Positions 31,388-42,481 of a stretch of 64,000 bases of DNA are shown here, one piece after another. The stretch is taken from positions 255,885,333 to 255,949,332 of the forward strand of contig OZ010793.1 of NCBI GenBank assembly GCA_963932465.1. The letters run 5' to 3'. Every line of letters starts with the position of its first letter. Positions within the stretch are counted from its first letter, which is position 1. Both the position numbers and the translations under genes were made by a program. Origin of the DNA: Maratus speciosus (taxonomy: Eukaryota; Arthropoda; Arachnida; Araneae; Salticidae). The notes below the pieces were generated by a model. The model saw only the letters and a list, made by a program, of their open reading frames with translations. It did not search any database and was not told the origin of the DNA.

Positions 31388-33297
31388 TATATATATATAT
31401 ATATTAAGTTGGCGCACACGTTTTCATTTTTTTTTTCTTGGACATGATAAAATAAAAATTTTAAATAGCATTTATTTTATTTTTAATTTTTTAGTCATGC
31501 AGCTCTTTTTAGTCTTACTTTACATTTATTTTATTCTTAAATTTTTAGTCTTATAGTGCTTTATAGAAAATTTTAAATTTAATATTTAAACTTGTCGTCC
31601 TTCCCACCTGCATTGCATATTGTACAAACTATGGTGCAGATAGTGCAAAATAATAGAGAATTTAGTACTTTTCCCACTATAGGGACCTTGGCGTTCTTTT
31701 AAAAAGCTTGACGGAATTCAGGCATCAGAATGCAAGATTTATTGCTAAATAATTCCAAATGAGAGCTGTGAAAACAAACTTGACGATTTAAAAAAATATA
31801 TATATGTATTTTAATTAAATGTATATTATCTTTGTTTTTTTTATGTACAAACTACTCCTGTTTATGAATAAAATTAGATAAATGGCTTCTAATAAATTGT
31901 ATAAATATTGAAATAAATGCGTGTGTGTATGAAATGAAACAATAGATAGTTTGCCAGAAAATATGTTGCCAAATTTCTTCTTCGCCAAGTCAGTTTTCTC
32001 TATTTCGCAAAGGCCCCTATACAGGAAAAATACCGATTAATTTCTGTATCCTGCTATGTAAAGCACATTAAAATCGGACTGTTAAGAGCTCAGATAGTAC
32101 GGCGGCATCTAGTAAGCAGATATTTTATTAGTAGCATCGGGATGAAGATGTAAGGATGCCAGCTATCGCCAAGTTGGCTTCATATATAGGAACTTATTTT
32201 TGTCGCCAATTTGGCAGTAGTTGCCAAGTTTGTCAAAATTTGGCGCTATTGTGGTAACACTGCCATTAGAACATTTCAACAATTGCTCATTGTTGAAGCT
32301 GATGCCGATTTCTTCATAGGAAGCCTAACATGGCCGCGATCAATAAGGCAGTCCAACCGGAATTGTGAGGGACACACAGAGACTTGGATTTTATATAAAT
32401 AGATATAAAAAAGTAATTTGGCCCGAGGAATTCTGCCTTGGTTTAAGAACATGTCGTCCGTATTTCCTTATTTTGAACCGATCAGGATAACGATAGGAAT
32501 CAGGTTTCAAAAAGCTAATTAGTTTAGAAAAAATAAATGTCGGGCATTTGTAAAAATGCAGTACTAACGTTTATTTATTTATAAATTATAAGTTTCTTTT
32601 ATCATTTTTATATAAAAAAGCAGCAAAAATGCTTTTTTGGTGTAATTGGTGGGCAATCCAAGAAAATATACTAAATGTAAAAAAAATATTGGAGTTTTCA
32701 GCTAAAAACGATTTTAGAATATCGAGCATCTTTAATCAGGGTAGCTTGGAATTAAATTGCCTGGTAGTTCTAAATTCAACAAGATTTATTTAAAAGTATT
32801 GAACAGGTGGCAGTTTGGGGGAAACTGAAAACTTGAATATAATTCCATCTTAAAATTATTATACATGCCTAATATTAGCCTTTCATTGCATATTTGAAGC
32901 GTTTTAGTTGCATGATACTTTCAAAAATTAAATTATCATTAAGAATAAAGCTATTTACTATGGGGGTCTTACCTTTGTGCTGACTACACACCATGCTTTC
33001 AAAATGCCTTCTTTCTGGTGGACACACTTTGAAAATTTCAAAATTCTTGTTTCTCAGATACCTATGAATTTTTCATGCTTAGGATGATTTCTAACTTAAA
33101 ATACATCAAGTTTCACTTAAATTATGGATATTTTATTAATAGTATTCGAAGGCTGATTTATATTTCGCATGAGATATTTTCGAAATCGGAGTAACGTTTT
33201 TTTGCTATACAGCAGTGAATTCTGTTAATTTAATCGAATTCTGCCGAAATATATTCTTAATATTGAAATTACAATTTTGATGAGGCTTAATAAACTG
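31388..33297. other. no recognised gene
   Basis: A short TA run at 31388-31403 is followed by about 1.9 kb of AT-rich DNA. TCGCCAAGTTGGC, TTGTCGCCAATTTGGC and AAATTTGGCGC words at 32166-32247 resemble the inner ends of the TTTGGCGA-containing MITEs and may be a worn copy. The ORF at 32211-32402 has no motif. Confidence 0.4.
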
Positions 33298-33301
33298 TTA
33301 A

Positions 33302-33714
33302 GGGTGTATTCCAATCCAAACTGCTTATTTCCTGATTCATTTTTAAATTCATTTTTGCTCTCAAACGTACCAAACTGGGAAATTCTCTTATTTAGAAACT
33401 ACATAATGTGCCGTGCTTCTCGATTGTTTGATAAAGGAAGGTATTGTACAAAATGCTGCCAAAGTTGGCGTTTTGAACCGAATTTCCCGAAGCGAAAGAT
33501 CTGGGAATGAAAAAAATGGTCATACGAGAAAATAATTGTTTAAAAATCAAATTCTAATTAATTGAGTAAAAAATGAAACCACATGGTCTCTTATACATCT
33601 CTTCAAAAATCACATCAGCAAGTTTCACGCTTTTACTTTTAAAAATGAATCTGAAAATGTTTCAGAAAATTTTGAGCTGTTGAGGGTGGAAAAATATTTT
33701 TTTCGAATACACCC
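33302..33714. mobile_element. TTAA-flanked MITE (piggyBac-type)
   Basis: The 413 bp lie between TTAA (33298-33301) and TTAA (33715-33718). The ends are GGGTGTATTC and its exact inverted copy. The short inverted ends plus TTAA fit piggyBac-type insertion. It is unrelated in sequence to the other TTAA MITEs here. Confidence 0.6.
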
Positions 33715-33718
33715 TTAA

Positions 33719-34796
33719 GCTAACTGTTTAGCAAACTTCTTAAAACTTCAGTGAAAGCCGAGAAACTTCGACTATAATTATAATGTAGACGAACAGGCAG
33801 CAGGACATTAACTTGGTAAGGGGCGAGTGAGGCATGTGCCGCGGTCGCCAAAGGGAGCGTAAAAAAAGATTTGTTTAGTCGTTCAGTACAAAAAACTAAT
33901 AACAAAATTTCAGCCAAAAAAGGCATGCAGTTGGACAACCCAAAGGGAAAATATTTTGTGTTGAAGAATTTTATACTCTTTTCTTTGAACATGGCCAGAT
34001 TTACAATTATGTGACCACCTAATGGTGCCAGAACAATAGTACATTTGTACATCAGATGAAACTGCCATTCCCTCATAACTGATGTTTAAAATAGAAGTAT
34101 TATTTAGCTCTTCTTAGCGATTATGAGTTCGTGTTATCTATGTTAAATTTTATTTTAGTTAAAACAAAAGTTACCTTAAGAAAAATATTAAAAATATAAT
34201 TTATAGCATTAAATGTAACAAAAAAACCCATCAGGCTGTTTATACAGTTTATTCATGAAGCATTGTTCAAGCTCATGATGGCTAAGTAGAGGCGCGAGAA
34301 GTGTTTAGTTGGATTAGTCTTTCCATCGAAGGACTTGAAGACATCGAAATTGAACTTGTCGTTGACAGGAAATTGCTACGTTCAGTGCACTTGGTGACCA
34401 TTTGCATATCTTTATGGATAGTCGGTATCCAGGATAATAATACTTCATGTCATTGACACATTATTTCCGATTAATTTAGGAAGCATTCTGGACCGTTCTA
34501 ATGCACAGGATTGGGTGTCAGATATGAACCAATGGAACATACTGGAATGTGATCGAAAGAACCTTCCGTGCACAAGATCCAGCTCATACTAGAACAACAA
34601 CAACAAAAAAATAAAATAAAAATAAAAATAAATGGTTGCTATTGCGACAACATCTATCCTGGTGTCTTCGACATCTAGTTGATTTTATGTAATTTTTCTG
34701 CTCTCCGCAGAACGTAAGGGTAGGCTTCATACTGAGCGAGAGTATTATTCTATGACTTTAGACTCTTTAGTGTATGTATGCACCATACAAAATAAG
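33719..34796. other. no recognised gene
   Basis: The longest frame is minus-strand 33720-34076 (118 codons). It has no motif that I recognise and its opposite strand is equally unconvincing. An AACAACAACAAC plus ATAAAATAAAAAT run at 34593-34631 could be the tail of a retroposed sequence, but no head was found. Confidence 0.35.
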
Positions 34797-35412
34797 ACAG
34801 GGTATGTGTTTCAGCACTAAGTTTTGAAAATTTAACAGAGGATAAAGCACACTACAACAACAAAAAAATCTTTATACAGGCAAGAGAATCAGAATCACAA
34901 TTCATTTATGCATTCAAAATTACAAAGTGCTTTCTCCTTCAGGGTTCTTCCTCCCTCTAAGGTGCTTTTCCGGATTTTTATTCATGACTTTTTAAAAAGT
35001 GAAAACATTTTAATAAAATTTTATACAGATTTACCTTGCATTTTGTGAAATGAAATAATGTAATATCTCGTGAACTAGCGGAAGTCGCAACCATCCACAT
35101 CCAAACAGCTTAAAATTAAACGTTCCTTGATATTACATACGGCATCACAAGCTGAAAAGCTATGCTCTTCCAGCACTTTTTAGGGTGTCATTGCATTTTT
35201 TACAGTGCAAGGTAAGTGTTGAAAATTTCGCGAAAACAATTTTATTATTGTTAAAATCATAAATAAAAATTCAGTTTCGTACTGAAATGAGATATGCTCT
35301 ATTTTTGACAGAATAAATGGTTTGCCACTGACGTTTTTCTATACAAACTGTTATGCCGTGTGCTGTGCTCTATTATTTTTCAAAGTCTGTAATCTTCAAC
35401 TGAAACACCTTG
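34797..35412. mobile_element. mariner-like MITE, diverged
   Basis: CAGGGTATGTGTTTCAGCAC at the left and, inverted, CAAGGTGTTTCAGTTG at the right share a CAGGGTGTTTCAG core. The arms continue with similar TTTGAAAA, AGAG and GCACAC words for about 60 bp. CAGGGTG-type ends are common among mariner/Tc1 elements. It is non-coding. Confidence 0.45.
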
Positions 35413-35514
35413 TATATTTTTAAAATTTGTTTCCCACAATACAGAAAATATTATTCCTTGCAATATAGTATTTTACTCAAAAATAAAATTTCATTTTGTA
35501 AGGTGAAAAATATA

Positions 35515-37150
35515 TAGTAAAGTGAGGACAGACGCCGCGGTGGGACAGATGCCGCAGAGATTGTATTGGCGACACTAGCGCTCCCTAGGCCAAATTAAGA
35601 ACTTCGTTGTGTGCCTAAGTGCTGTCTGCTGTGTTGTATGCGTTTCCACCGCTTAATTGTCAGTATTTACATATTTATGCTGGTTCGAAACTGCATGGTA
35701 AGTAGCTAAAATTATTCTAATAAAGTTTTATAACATATTTTAAGCAAAATAAACAGAGATTTCATCCCAAAACCGAATGCAACTGTAGACTAGATCCTCG
35801 TAGAATACAGACATGTGCTTGTCTTTCTCTCGCGTCGCTCACATGACACAAAATGGCGACACGGCATCTTACGCGCCACTTTGGGACAGATGCCGCAAAA
35901 TATATTTTTGTTTTTCGGTTCAATAAATTCATCACTGCGATTTAAGTAGAACTTATATTTAAATGAATGTATATTAGCGCATTCTGCTACTTATCAAAAT
36001 ATTCTCAGCAACAGTGGTGGTTGACCAAGTATGAATAAGGAAAACGTAGGCCGTTTACAATTCTCACCATCTAAACTATTAAACAAAATGTCTCCTACCC
36101 CAATGGTCAAAATACCTATACAGCCAAGTAAGAGAAAGCAAAAGGCTGCAAATATTACAAGCACAGATTTTATAAACAAGAAAAAAGAAGAAGGAAATAA
36201 AAAGCAAAAGAAGCAAGAAAGCGTCAAAGAACGACAGCTTGGCGGAAGAAAAATGTGCAAAAAAAGGAAGGGAAAGATCAACTTGAAAACACCTCACTTG
36301 AGGAAGAAACTGAAATGTCAGTCATCTTCCGTCAGTGGCGAAAGTATTCCTCTTATTGATTCTGAAGTCAGTATTGGATTGGAGTCTGATGACTCTGAAT
36401 GTGCTGAGTGTCTGGAGTCATATCAAGAAACAAAGTCTAAAGCGAACTGGATTCAGTGCATAACATGCAATCAGTGGCTGCCTGAAACATGCTCACTTTA
36501 CTCTTGCAACGGAAAGTGTGGTGATTGCGGGCGAATAGATGTACGAAACAAAAAAATGAGAAGAAAAGCCAAAAATAAAAAGACTACGGCCTAAAATGAA
36601 TGGAACTAGTACTTAAGAGCAAACTAGAATGGTCGCCTGGATATAAACAAGTGCTTTATATCTTTTTTGTAATTATGCTGTCTATTGTTTCCAGCCAATT
36701 TTTTTTTTCTTTTTTTGCCTTAAGTTTTATTTTTTGAGCTTGCACTTTTGTGATTTCATTAAACTTTTCACAATTTAGTGATGTATATAATTTATGTAAG
36801 TTTACTGTTATTTATTTTCATTTTAAGTAGTTTGAGGAAGTAAAAATGTGATTTACTTGAAAAAGAATAAACAGCATAACTTTTTTCTCCATGCGGAATC
36901 TGTACCACACCCCATGCGGCATCTTACCCACATAAAAAATCCAGCACATAAAAAATGACGTTAAAAAAGGACGTTTGGGAAAATAATTATGCATGCTTTA
37001 TTAAGAGGGCTTTAACTTGTTTGACATAGAAATATGATTCTACAGGGTTTGATTAATGATTTCTGGTACTTAGTTTGTTGTTTTTTTTTGCTTTATTGTA
37101 CATTTAAAAAAAAGAAAAGTAAAACTGCGGCATCTGTCCCCACTTTACTA
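35515..37150 (+). mobile_element. pogo-like DNA transposon, internally deleted
   Basis: The ends TAGTAAAGTGAGGACAG and, inverted, TAGTAAAGTGGGGACAG are flanked by TA (35513-35514 and 37151-37152). Subterminal copies of GGGACAGATGCCGC occur at about 35542 and 35883, with inverted worn versions (GCGGCATCTTACCC) near 36915. Such subterminal repeats are typical of pogo-like elements. A donor-like GTAAGT (35698) and an acceptor-like TTCTCAG (to 36008) could frame an intron before the ORF. The transposase tail (36031-36594) is the only coding region; DNA-binding and DDE domains are missing from the 1,636 bp. Confidence 0.8.
36031..36594 (+). CDS. C-terminal tail of a pogo-like transposase (187 aa)
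   Basis: An uninterrupted frame of 187 codons. A TGA lies in frame just upstream, so the ATG at 36031 is the only plausible start. Residues 1-30 resemble the FSP...PxPxxK linker after the DDE domain of Tigger/pogo transposases. Residues 33-95 are strongly basic (KRK, KKRKGK), likely nuclear. Residues 124-166 carry a zinc-finger-like pattern: CAEC at 124-127, then C143, C146, W149, C154, C159, C163 and C166. Related tails usually have W-x-H-x-x-C here; this one has P151 at the expected His position, so metal binding may be altered. It lacks every catalytic residue and could at most act as a truncated DNA- or protein-binding product. Whether it is expressed is unknown. Confidence 0.65.
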   Translation: MNKENVGRLQFSPSKLLNKMSPTPMVKIPIQPSKRKQKAANITSTDFINKKKEEGNKKQKKQESVKERQLGGRKMCKKRKGKINLKTPHLRKKLKCQSSSVSGESIPLIDSEVSIGLESDDSECAECLESYQETKSKANWIQCITCNQWLPETCSLYSCNGKCGDCGRIDVRNKKMRRKAKNKKTTA

Positions 37151-37287
37151 TATTTGAAAAGTTACATTACTTCACAGGGAAATAAGATCTGACTGCTACA
37201 AAAAATGCATAGTATTACAAGAATTTCTAGATAATAGATTGAAATAAAAAGCCAGTCGTCTCATACCGAAACACTTTTCTACAAATT

Positions 37288-37750
37288 TAATCTTTATTTC
37301 ATTTATATTTACACTGTCTAACACATTACTTATTCATAAATTTATTATTTCTTGATGTGATGTATCGGACAATGATTTAAAAAAAATTAAAAAAAAAATT
37401 TAATCTTTATTTTATTTATATTTACGCTGTCTAACACATTACTTATTCGGCTCCACCAGTGGCCGAGATGTTCTGCTCCCGAGCTAGTAGACGGGAGGTG
37501 CTGGGTTCGAACCCAATCGCGCCCGTTGGTCTAATCGTTAGGAGTTTTCGTGGTTTTCTTCGGACCGTGGATTTTCCATGGGTAAAGACGGATTAGGTTC
37601 CCTTAGAAAGTCCCCCACGGAGGGCACCCCCCACCCCCCGTGTCTATATCCTTAGTGTTGATAATTGGCCGTCAAAAATCAACCCATTACTTATTCATAA
37701 ATTTATTATTTCTTGATGTAATGTATTGGACAATGAGTTAAAAAAAGTTC
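37288..37750 (+). repeat. tandem duplication interrupted by a SINE
   Basis: The stretch TTTAATCTTTATTTCATTTA ... GTCTAACACATTACTTATTC ... TTTCTTGATGT ... GGACAATGA occurs at 37288-37385 and again from 37400. The second copy is split at CATTACTTATTC by the SINE and resumes at 37685. Confidence 0.8.
37449..37684 (+). mobile_element. tRNA-derived SINE, copy 1, with 12 bp target duplication
   Basis: The 236 bp element has a tRNA-like head: an A-box-like TGGCCGAGATGTTC and a B-box GGTTCGAACCC (37504-37514). The body contains GAGTTTTCGTGGTTTTCTTC and ends GGCCGTCAAAAATCAACC. It is bounded by CATTACTTATTC on both sides (37437-37448 and 37685-37696), an exact duplication expected of LINE-driven insertion. 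The head resembles serine/leucine-type tRNAs, but it is not a functional tRNA gene. Confidence 0.85.
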
Positions 37751-38204
37751 CTAGTTACGAAACAATATTGGTAAATATTGCCTCAACACTGTTTCAACAT
37801 TTCATCAATAATAAATATTTCGAAACTGTTTATGTTTGATTTATACTTGTGTGGGGCGTCCGTGATGTAGAGGGCTAAGGAAAGGCTCCTATCACGGTGG
37901 GTGGCAGTTTCGACTTTCGATGGCTCCATTGCGGAGCAACATGTATGTATGCAATCATGTATGCAATCCTGCCTGCGCCCTGAGCATACATTTTATCCTG
38001 CTTATCTGCCCAGATCATCATGTCAACTTCTGTATGGATTTCTGAAAATGTTTGTTGAAATAAGGATCATGTACGAAGCATCTCTATATTACTATGTCTT
38101 CAGCTAACTTTTTGGACATAATCTAAACTCATTTATCACGAAAAATTTCGCTCAAATCTTCACAATAAGCTTCCGCGACAGTCAAATTTGTATTTTAATA
38201 ATAA
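37751..38204. other. no recognised gene
   Basis: GGGGCGTCCGTGATGTAGAG at about 37853 is followed by GGGCTAAGG and GGTGGCAGTTTCGACTTTCG. This is loosely tRNA-like and might be another SINE head, but it is too weak to call. The ORF 37901-38107 has no motif. Confidence 0.3.
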
Positions 38205-38209
38205 ATTTC

Positions 38210-38263
<54 letters not shown>

Positions 38264-38270
38264 ATATTTT
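38210..38270. repeat. (TA)n microsatellite
   Basis: About 60 bp of alternating A and T adjoining the end of the second SINE copy. Confidence 0.95.
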
Positions 38271-38299
38271 AATATCAATCCCTTTGATATATATCCCCC

Positions 38300-38525
38300 A
38301 ATATCCCTCGGCCAATTATCAGCACGAGGGATATAGGCCCAAAGGGGGGGAGTGCTCTACGTAGGGGTCTTTCTATGAGAACCTAACCCGTATTTACGCT
38401 TGTAAAACCAAGGTTCGGAGAAAACCACGAAAACTCCGAACAATTAGGCCGACAGGCGCGATTGGGATTGAACCCAGCACCTCCCGTCTACCAGCTTCGA
38501 GAGCACAACCTCTCGGCCACTGGTG
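38300..38525 (-). mobile_element. tRNA-derived SINE, copy 2
   Basis: Reverse complement begins CACCAGTGGCCGAGAGG and has the B-box-like GGGTTCAATCCC (one change from copy 1). It contains GAGTTTTCGTGGTTTTCTCC and then GATAATTGGCCGAGGGATAT, closely following copy 1. The target duplication is obscured by the adjacent TA repeat. Confidence 0.8.
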
Positions 38526-39609
38526 ATGCACTTTGGTGAGAAATCGCATGATTAAACATTTTAAATGGATTTTTTATGTTTTCTCATGTGGCAACTATAC
38601 TCTAGGTTATAATAAGGGTGGGTAGATTCAACTCAACTTTATATTTGTAGCCCTCTTTTCAATGCTTAGAAATAGGGCAAGTGAATTTAAGAAAACTTGG
38701 TTTTTTATGTTCTAAAATAAATGTACAGAATAAGCTTCAGCCATGATCAAATTTGTTTTGATAAATATTTCCTAATGATGCGATGCTTTTATGCGAAAGC
38801 CCAGTAGCATAGTGATCTGTATAAAGCCGTACTCAAGTAATAAATAAATTGGACAGATTCAATTCTATTTTTGTCTATTGTGGTGTTATTTCAGTTTGTC
38901 TATATCTGTACCTGTTGCACACCTGTCCTACGACTGTATCCTGCCACTCCTCATTTAAAACAACAACAACAACAACAAACAAAAAAAAACAACCCCAGTA
39001 AGTTTATAAGTCACCAAATCACCAAGTGATCGTCGTATATTGCGACTTTTACCAATTAATAACAACTTTTCTCAATTCAATTCGACAATAGTAAAGTTAT
39101 TATTTATTGCACGATCATGAACTGTTACTATTATTATTGTACTAATTACAACTTTTTTTTAATTACATCTGTATAAATTGAAAGCAATTGCAAATAAAAG
39201 AAAACTTACTTCGGATCTAAAGAATATTTTTCAAGAAGTTTATCGATGCAGAAATCCTAAAATAATCATAAAAAAATATACATAACTTTTCAAACACAGT
39301 ACTGTTTTGCTATTGAACGTTATCTAAGGTTTGAAATGAGTTTAATACATATTTTTGATTATATAGAACTTATGTAACTAAACTATCTTGACCGATTTCA
39401 ACGTTAAATAGAGCTTAAAATAATTCTTATATTTAGAAACGGTCTATTCCAGCATTTCAGTCATATATTGCTCTATAAAACTACCAGTTTTCATATTTTT
39501 ATATGTAATAGGTTTTTCAGGATAAGCCAAGAAAGCGGAAAACACATGACAGATTTGATACCGTTAGCGGCAGTAATTTTTTTAAAATAGAGATCTTCTC
39601 ATAGATAAA
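38526..39609. other. no recognised gene
   Basis: AT-rich DNA. An AACAACAACAACAAC plus A-rich stretch at 38960-38992 may be a retroposon tail. Confidence 0.4.
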
Positions 39610-40189
39610 TCTGTTGCTCAGTGAGATCTCAAACTCCCCTTGCTAATTGTCAGGTTCTGATGAGCAGATACTATTTCGAATTACTGTTATGTGATATTAT
39701 ATTTTTACTTATATATTGTATTCATGTCCCTTTCTATGTACTGGGAGTCTTAAGGTTACATTTATTTCTTATCTTGAAGTTAATCTCAGATATTATAGTT
39801 AGACAGCATTAAATGAACAATCCTTTTTTGTCAATGAATTGCAGTTTCCCTGCCTATTGAAATGCATACCTAAGATAAGGCAGACAAAAGAGTTTCACCG
39901 ACTATCTAGCGAGATAATGGACGTCACGGGAATGTGACAGTTGAGGTTCGACGAAAGGAAGCGAGCCCTGGTGGCAGAGGGGAATCCCCGTATAGGCTGT
40001 TTTTGGAGATGAGTGAGATAGCTGTGAGAAATCAGTTCATGCGTGGACCTGGAAGTGTGTGGTCACTTTTTCGCCGAGTAGAGTTCTCGGACAGAGCGTG
40101 CATTAAGTTGTATGAGGCTCTTGGAGGATAGAGCCGATATAACGGGAGATCAAATGGGATCTCCGATAAATCTATTTTAACTAACGTAG

Positions 40190-40391
40190 TGTGAGAGGGA
40201 TATAGAATATTTTAATAAGCGGACCAGTACGCAGAAAGTATTTTCTATATGTAACTTAATGTCCGACCGGATCATCTATATCCGAGTTCTTAATTATAAA
40301 TATTGTTTCGTTATTTGTAAATAATGTGTAAATAAATTGTTAGTTAAGTTTAATTGAATGAGTTAGTATTCTTTTCGATAAGCCTCTCACA
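40190..40391 (+). repeat. possible solo LTR or short inverted-end element
   Basis: 202 bp starting TGTGAGAGG and ending with the exact inverted CCTCTCACA, containing AATAAA near 40331. TG...CA ends with a polyadenylation signal suit an LTR. GGTGGTGGCAGCATATC shortly after could be remains of a primer-binding site and leader. The flanking 5-mers differ, so this stays tentative. Confidence 0.35.
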
Positions 40392-40558
40392 GCGTGCCCG
40401 ATATCATGTAATTATATCGGTGGTGGCAGCATATCAAAATAAAGGAACATTCTTCGACGCTGTGTGGACCAAGAGTGAATGCGACACTAATGTTAAACTA
40501 ATGGCGTGTAATGGATTCGTATTTTTAAAATATCTCCTTGGGAAATTGATATTTTTAA

Positions 40559-40753
40559 CTTCTTTTTTCTTGTGTGTATACTGTTCTTGAAGAATGTCTC
40601 TTTTTTTGTATAGTTGTGTATTAAAATCTTAGTGAAACTGAGTAAAGTTTTAACACTTCACATAAAATTAAGTATATATTTTAGGAATATATTGACAACT
40701 ATACAAAAAAGGAGACATTCTTTAAGAACAGTACACAGAAAAAAAAGTTACAA
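40559..40753. repeat. inner hairpin, ~60 bp arms
   Basis: The left arm, with AAGAATGTCTCTTTTTTTGT and ATAGTTGTG, is the reverse complement of the right arm (ACAACTATACAAAAAAGGAG, ACATTCTT). The loop is about 70 bp. It sits inside the right half of the 39610-40853 element. Confidence 0.75.
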
Positions 40754-40887
40754 ATATAAATCTCCTAAAAGATATTTTAAAAGTACACATTTATTAAACG
40801 CCCATATGTTTAACATTAGCGAGGGCAGTTTGAGATCTCACTGACCAACAGCCTTAAGATGCATTCGTAGTAAAGCATTAAGTTTTA

Positions 40888-40917
40888 TTTTATTTTATTT
40901 TATTTTATTTTATTTAA
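40888..40917. repeat. (ATTTT)n microsatellite
   Basis: About six tandem TTTTA units. Confidence 0.9.
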
Positions 40918-41439
40918 GAAAATACCCGCTTTCTTTTAAATATGTCATGATTTTCACTCGCTGAATTATTTCCCCTCCTTCTGAGATTACCGTCTCAAAC
41001 TCAGTGTCAGCCAAATGAAGAAAAATATTGAAATGTACAGTTTTCTGTGTGAAAATGCATGTTTTTTTAAGTGATGTCATTTTCTGTTCAAATTTTAAAA
41101 AAGTTATTTTAATTGCAATAAGAAAATGGCATCAGTAAACATCCAGTAGATAATGTGCACGTTACGCCACGAAGCAAAACTACCAAGTAAGGATGTACTT
41201 CTCAACTCGTTGTAGATAGGAAGAAACAATTCTCGCATAGCTTGTTAATTCTTTATGCAAAATCTATATATTTAAAAGACAAGGCTATTTTTTTTAGTCA
41301 TTTGGCTTATGAGCTTTCTACTGAACCGATTTTAATAATTATTTTTTTAAATGAAAGTACTTTATTTGTAGATGTGCCCGCATTTGCTACTTTTTTTTTT
41401 CTTTTTTTTAACAATCCCATTTTTAACACTTTCCAACAA

Positions 41440-42481
41440 AGTTGAAAAGTGTATATGACTTCGGTTTGTCTGTCCGCTCTCTAACTCTTGTAAATATACT
41501 CGGATTGCCCTGAAATTTTTGGATGTTATTGACGTTTATCATAGCACGATCCCCATTTCAAATGAAGTTTGTAGTATGTTTAATTCATTTACAGGGACAG
41601 TCAAAAGTATTCCGTTACATTGCGGCCAATGAGAAAAATCGTTTCAAATGATTTTTGATGTTGTTACACGCATCCAAACATAACAAAATTGATATGCATT
41701 TATGAAGTGCACTAAAATACGCATTCTGTAGAATATGCTGTGCAAATAATAGTAGTTATTATTCATTTACAAGGCCACACAAAACAATTTTTTTACGCAA
41801 TGATATAGGAGGAATTCTTTGCGGCGTATTTTAATTATGTTAAACTATTTCATATATAATGAAATTGATATATGTCGTTGAGGTTTATTATAAGTTATTT
41901 GATGTATAATACGAAGTGCATAGCTTTACAAGGACACACAAAAGATTTCAGATACTATATTGTATCAGAAGTACTGTACATTAGCGGTGATTGCTGGAAC
42001 TGTATTTTTAATTATAATATGTGCTTTTATGTTTCACTATATTTATGCATACTATATGCTGTGTATAAATGCTATAATTCATATACAGGGCTACACAAAA
42101 GAATTCGTAAGGGTTACTGGTTATGAGCGCAAATTGCTTAAAGGTGGTTTTTAAAAGACTTATGCATTTTTACGCTGAATTGCATATAGTTTATTAAGAA
42201 ATGTTTGTAGAATATAGATAAAATGATATACATAGTCATGCAAAGAATGCAAGCCGTCTATGGATGATAATTTCTGGAAATGTGATTTCAGTAGTTTTAA
42301 GAGTGTTTTAATTTGAATTAAATTTTAGCTCAAAAGTGGCGCGCAACAAAGGTACTAGATAAACTACAGGCTGTACAAAAGTATTCAAGTATTTTCCCAT
42401 CTATTAGCATAAATTGCTGAAAGAGAAATTTCAACCTGTTATGTGTTTTCTTGCTAAACTAAATTTTCCCATTATATAGTA
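41440..42481 (-). repeat. diverged dispersed repeat array, split by Helitron C
   Basis: ACAGGGACAGTCAAAAGTAT at about 41594, ACAAGGCCACACAAAACAAT at 41769, ACAAGGACACACAAAAGATT at 41930, ACAGGGCTACACAAAAGAAT at 42085 and ACAGGCTGTACAAAAGTATT at 42366 are related, roughly 150-280 bp apart. A further unit (ACAGGGCTGGTCAAAAGAAT) lies at 46358, on the far side of the Helitron. The 41594 unit is also related, inverted, to the 173 bp repeat of the 17300 element. Confidence 0.5.

Larger units (their letters stand above)
39610..40853. mobile_element. inverted-repeat element, unclassified
   Basis: CTGTTGCTCAGTGAGATCTC at 39610 followed by AAACTCCCCTTGCTAAT recurs inverted at 40812-40853 (CTGTTGGTCAGTGAGATCTC, AAACTGCCCTCGCTAAT). 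The arms are about 40 bp. The 1.2 kb interior has a lower AT content than its surroundings, an LTR-like unit and an inner hairpin. No target duplication was found. Confidence 0.55.

Noticed and set aside
33720..34076. 118-codon minus-strand frame
   Set aside because: No motif or compositional sign of coding on either strand.
36079..36297. Minus-strand hydrophobic frames opposite the pogo tail ORF
   Set aside because: Shadows of the lysine-rich plus-strand ORF (AAA/AAG read as TTT/CTT).
37449..37530. tRNA gene
   Set aside because: A- and B-box-like sequences are present, but the body and target duplication show a tRNA-derived SINE, and the cloverleaf is not intact.
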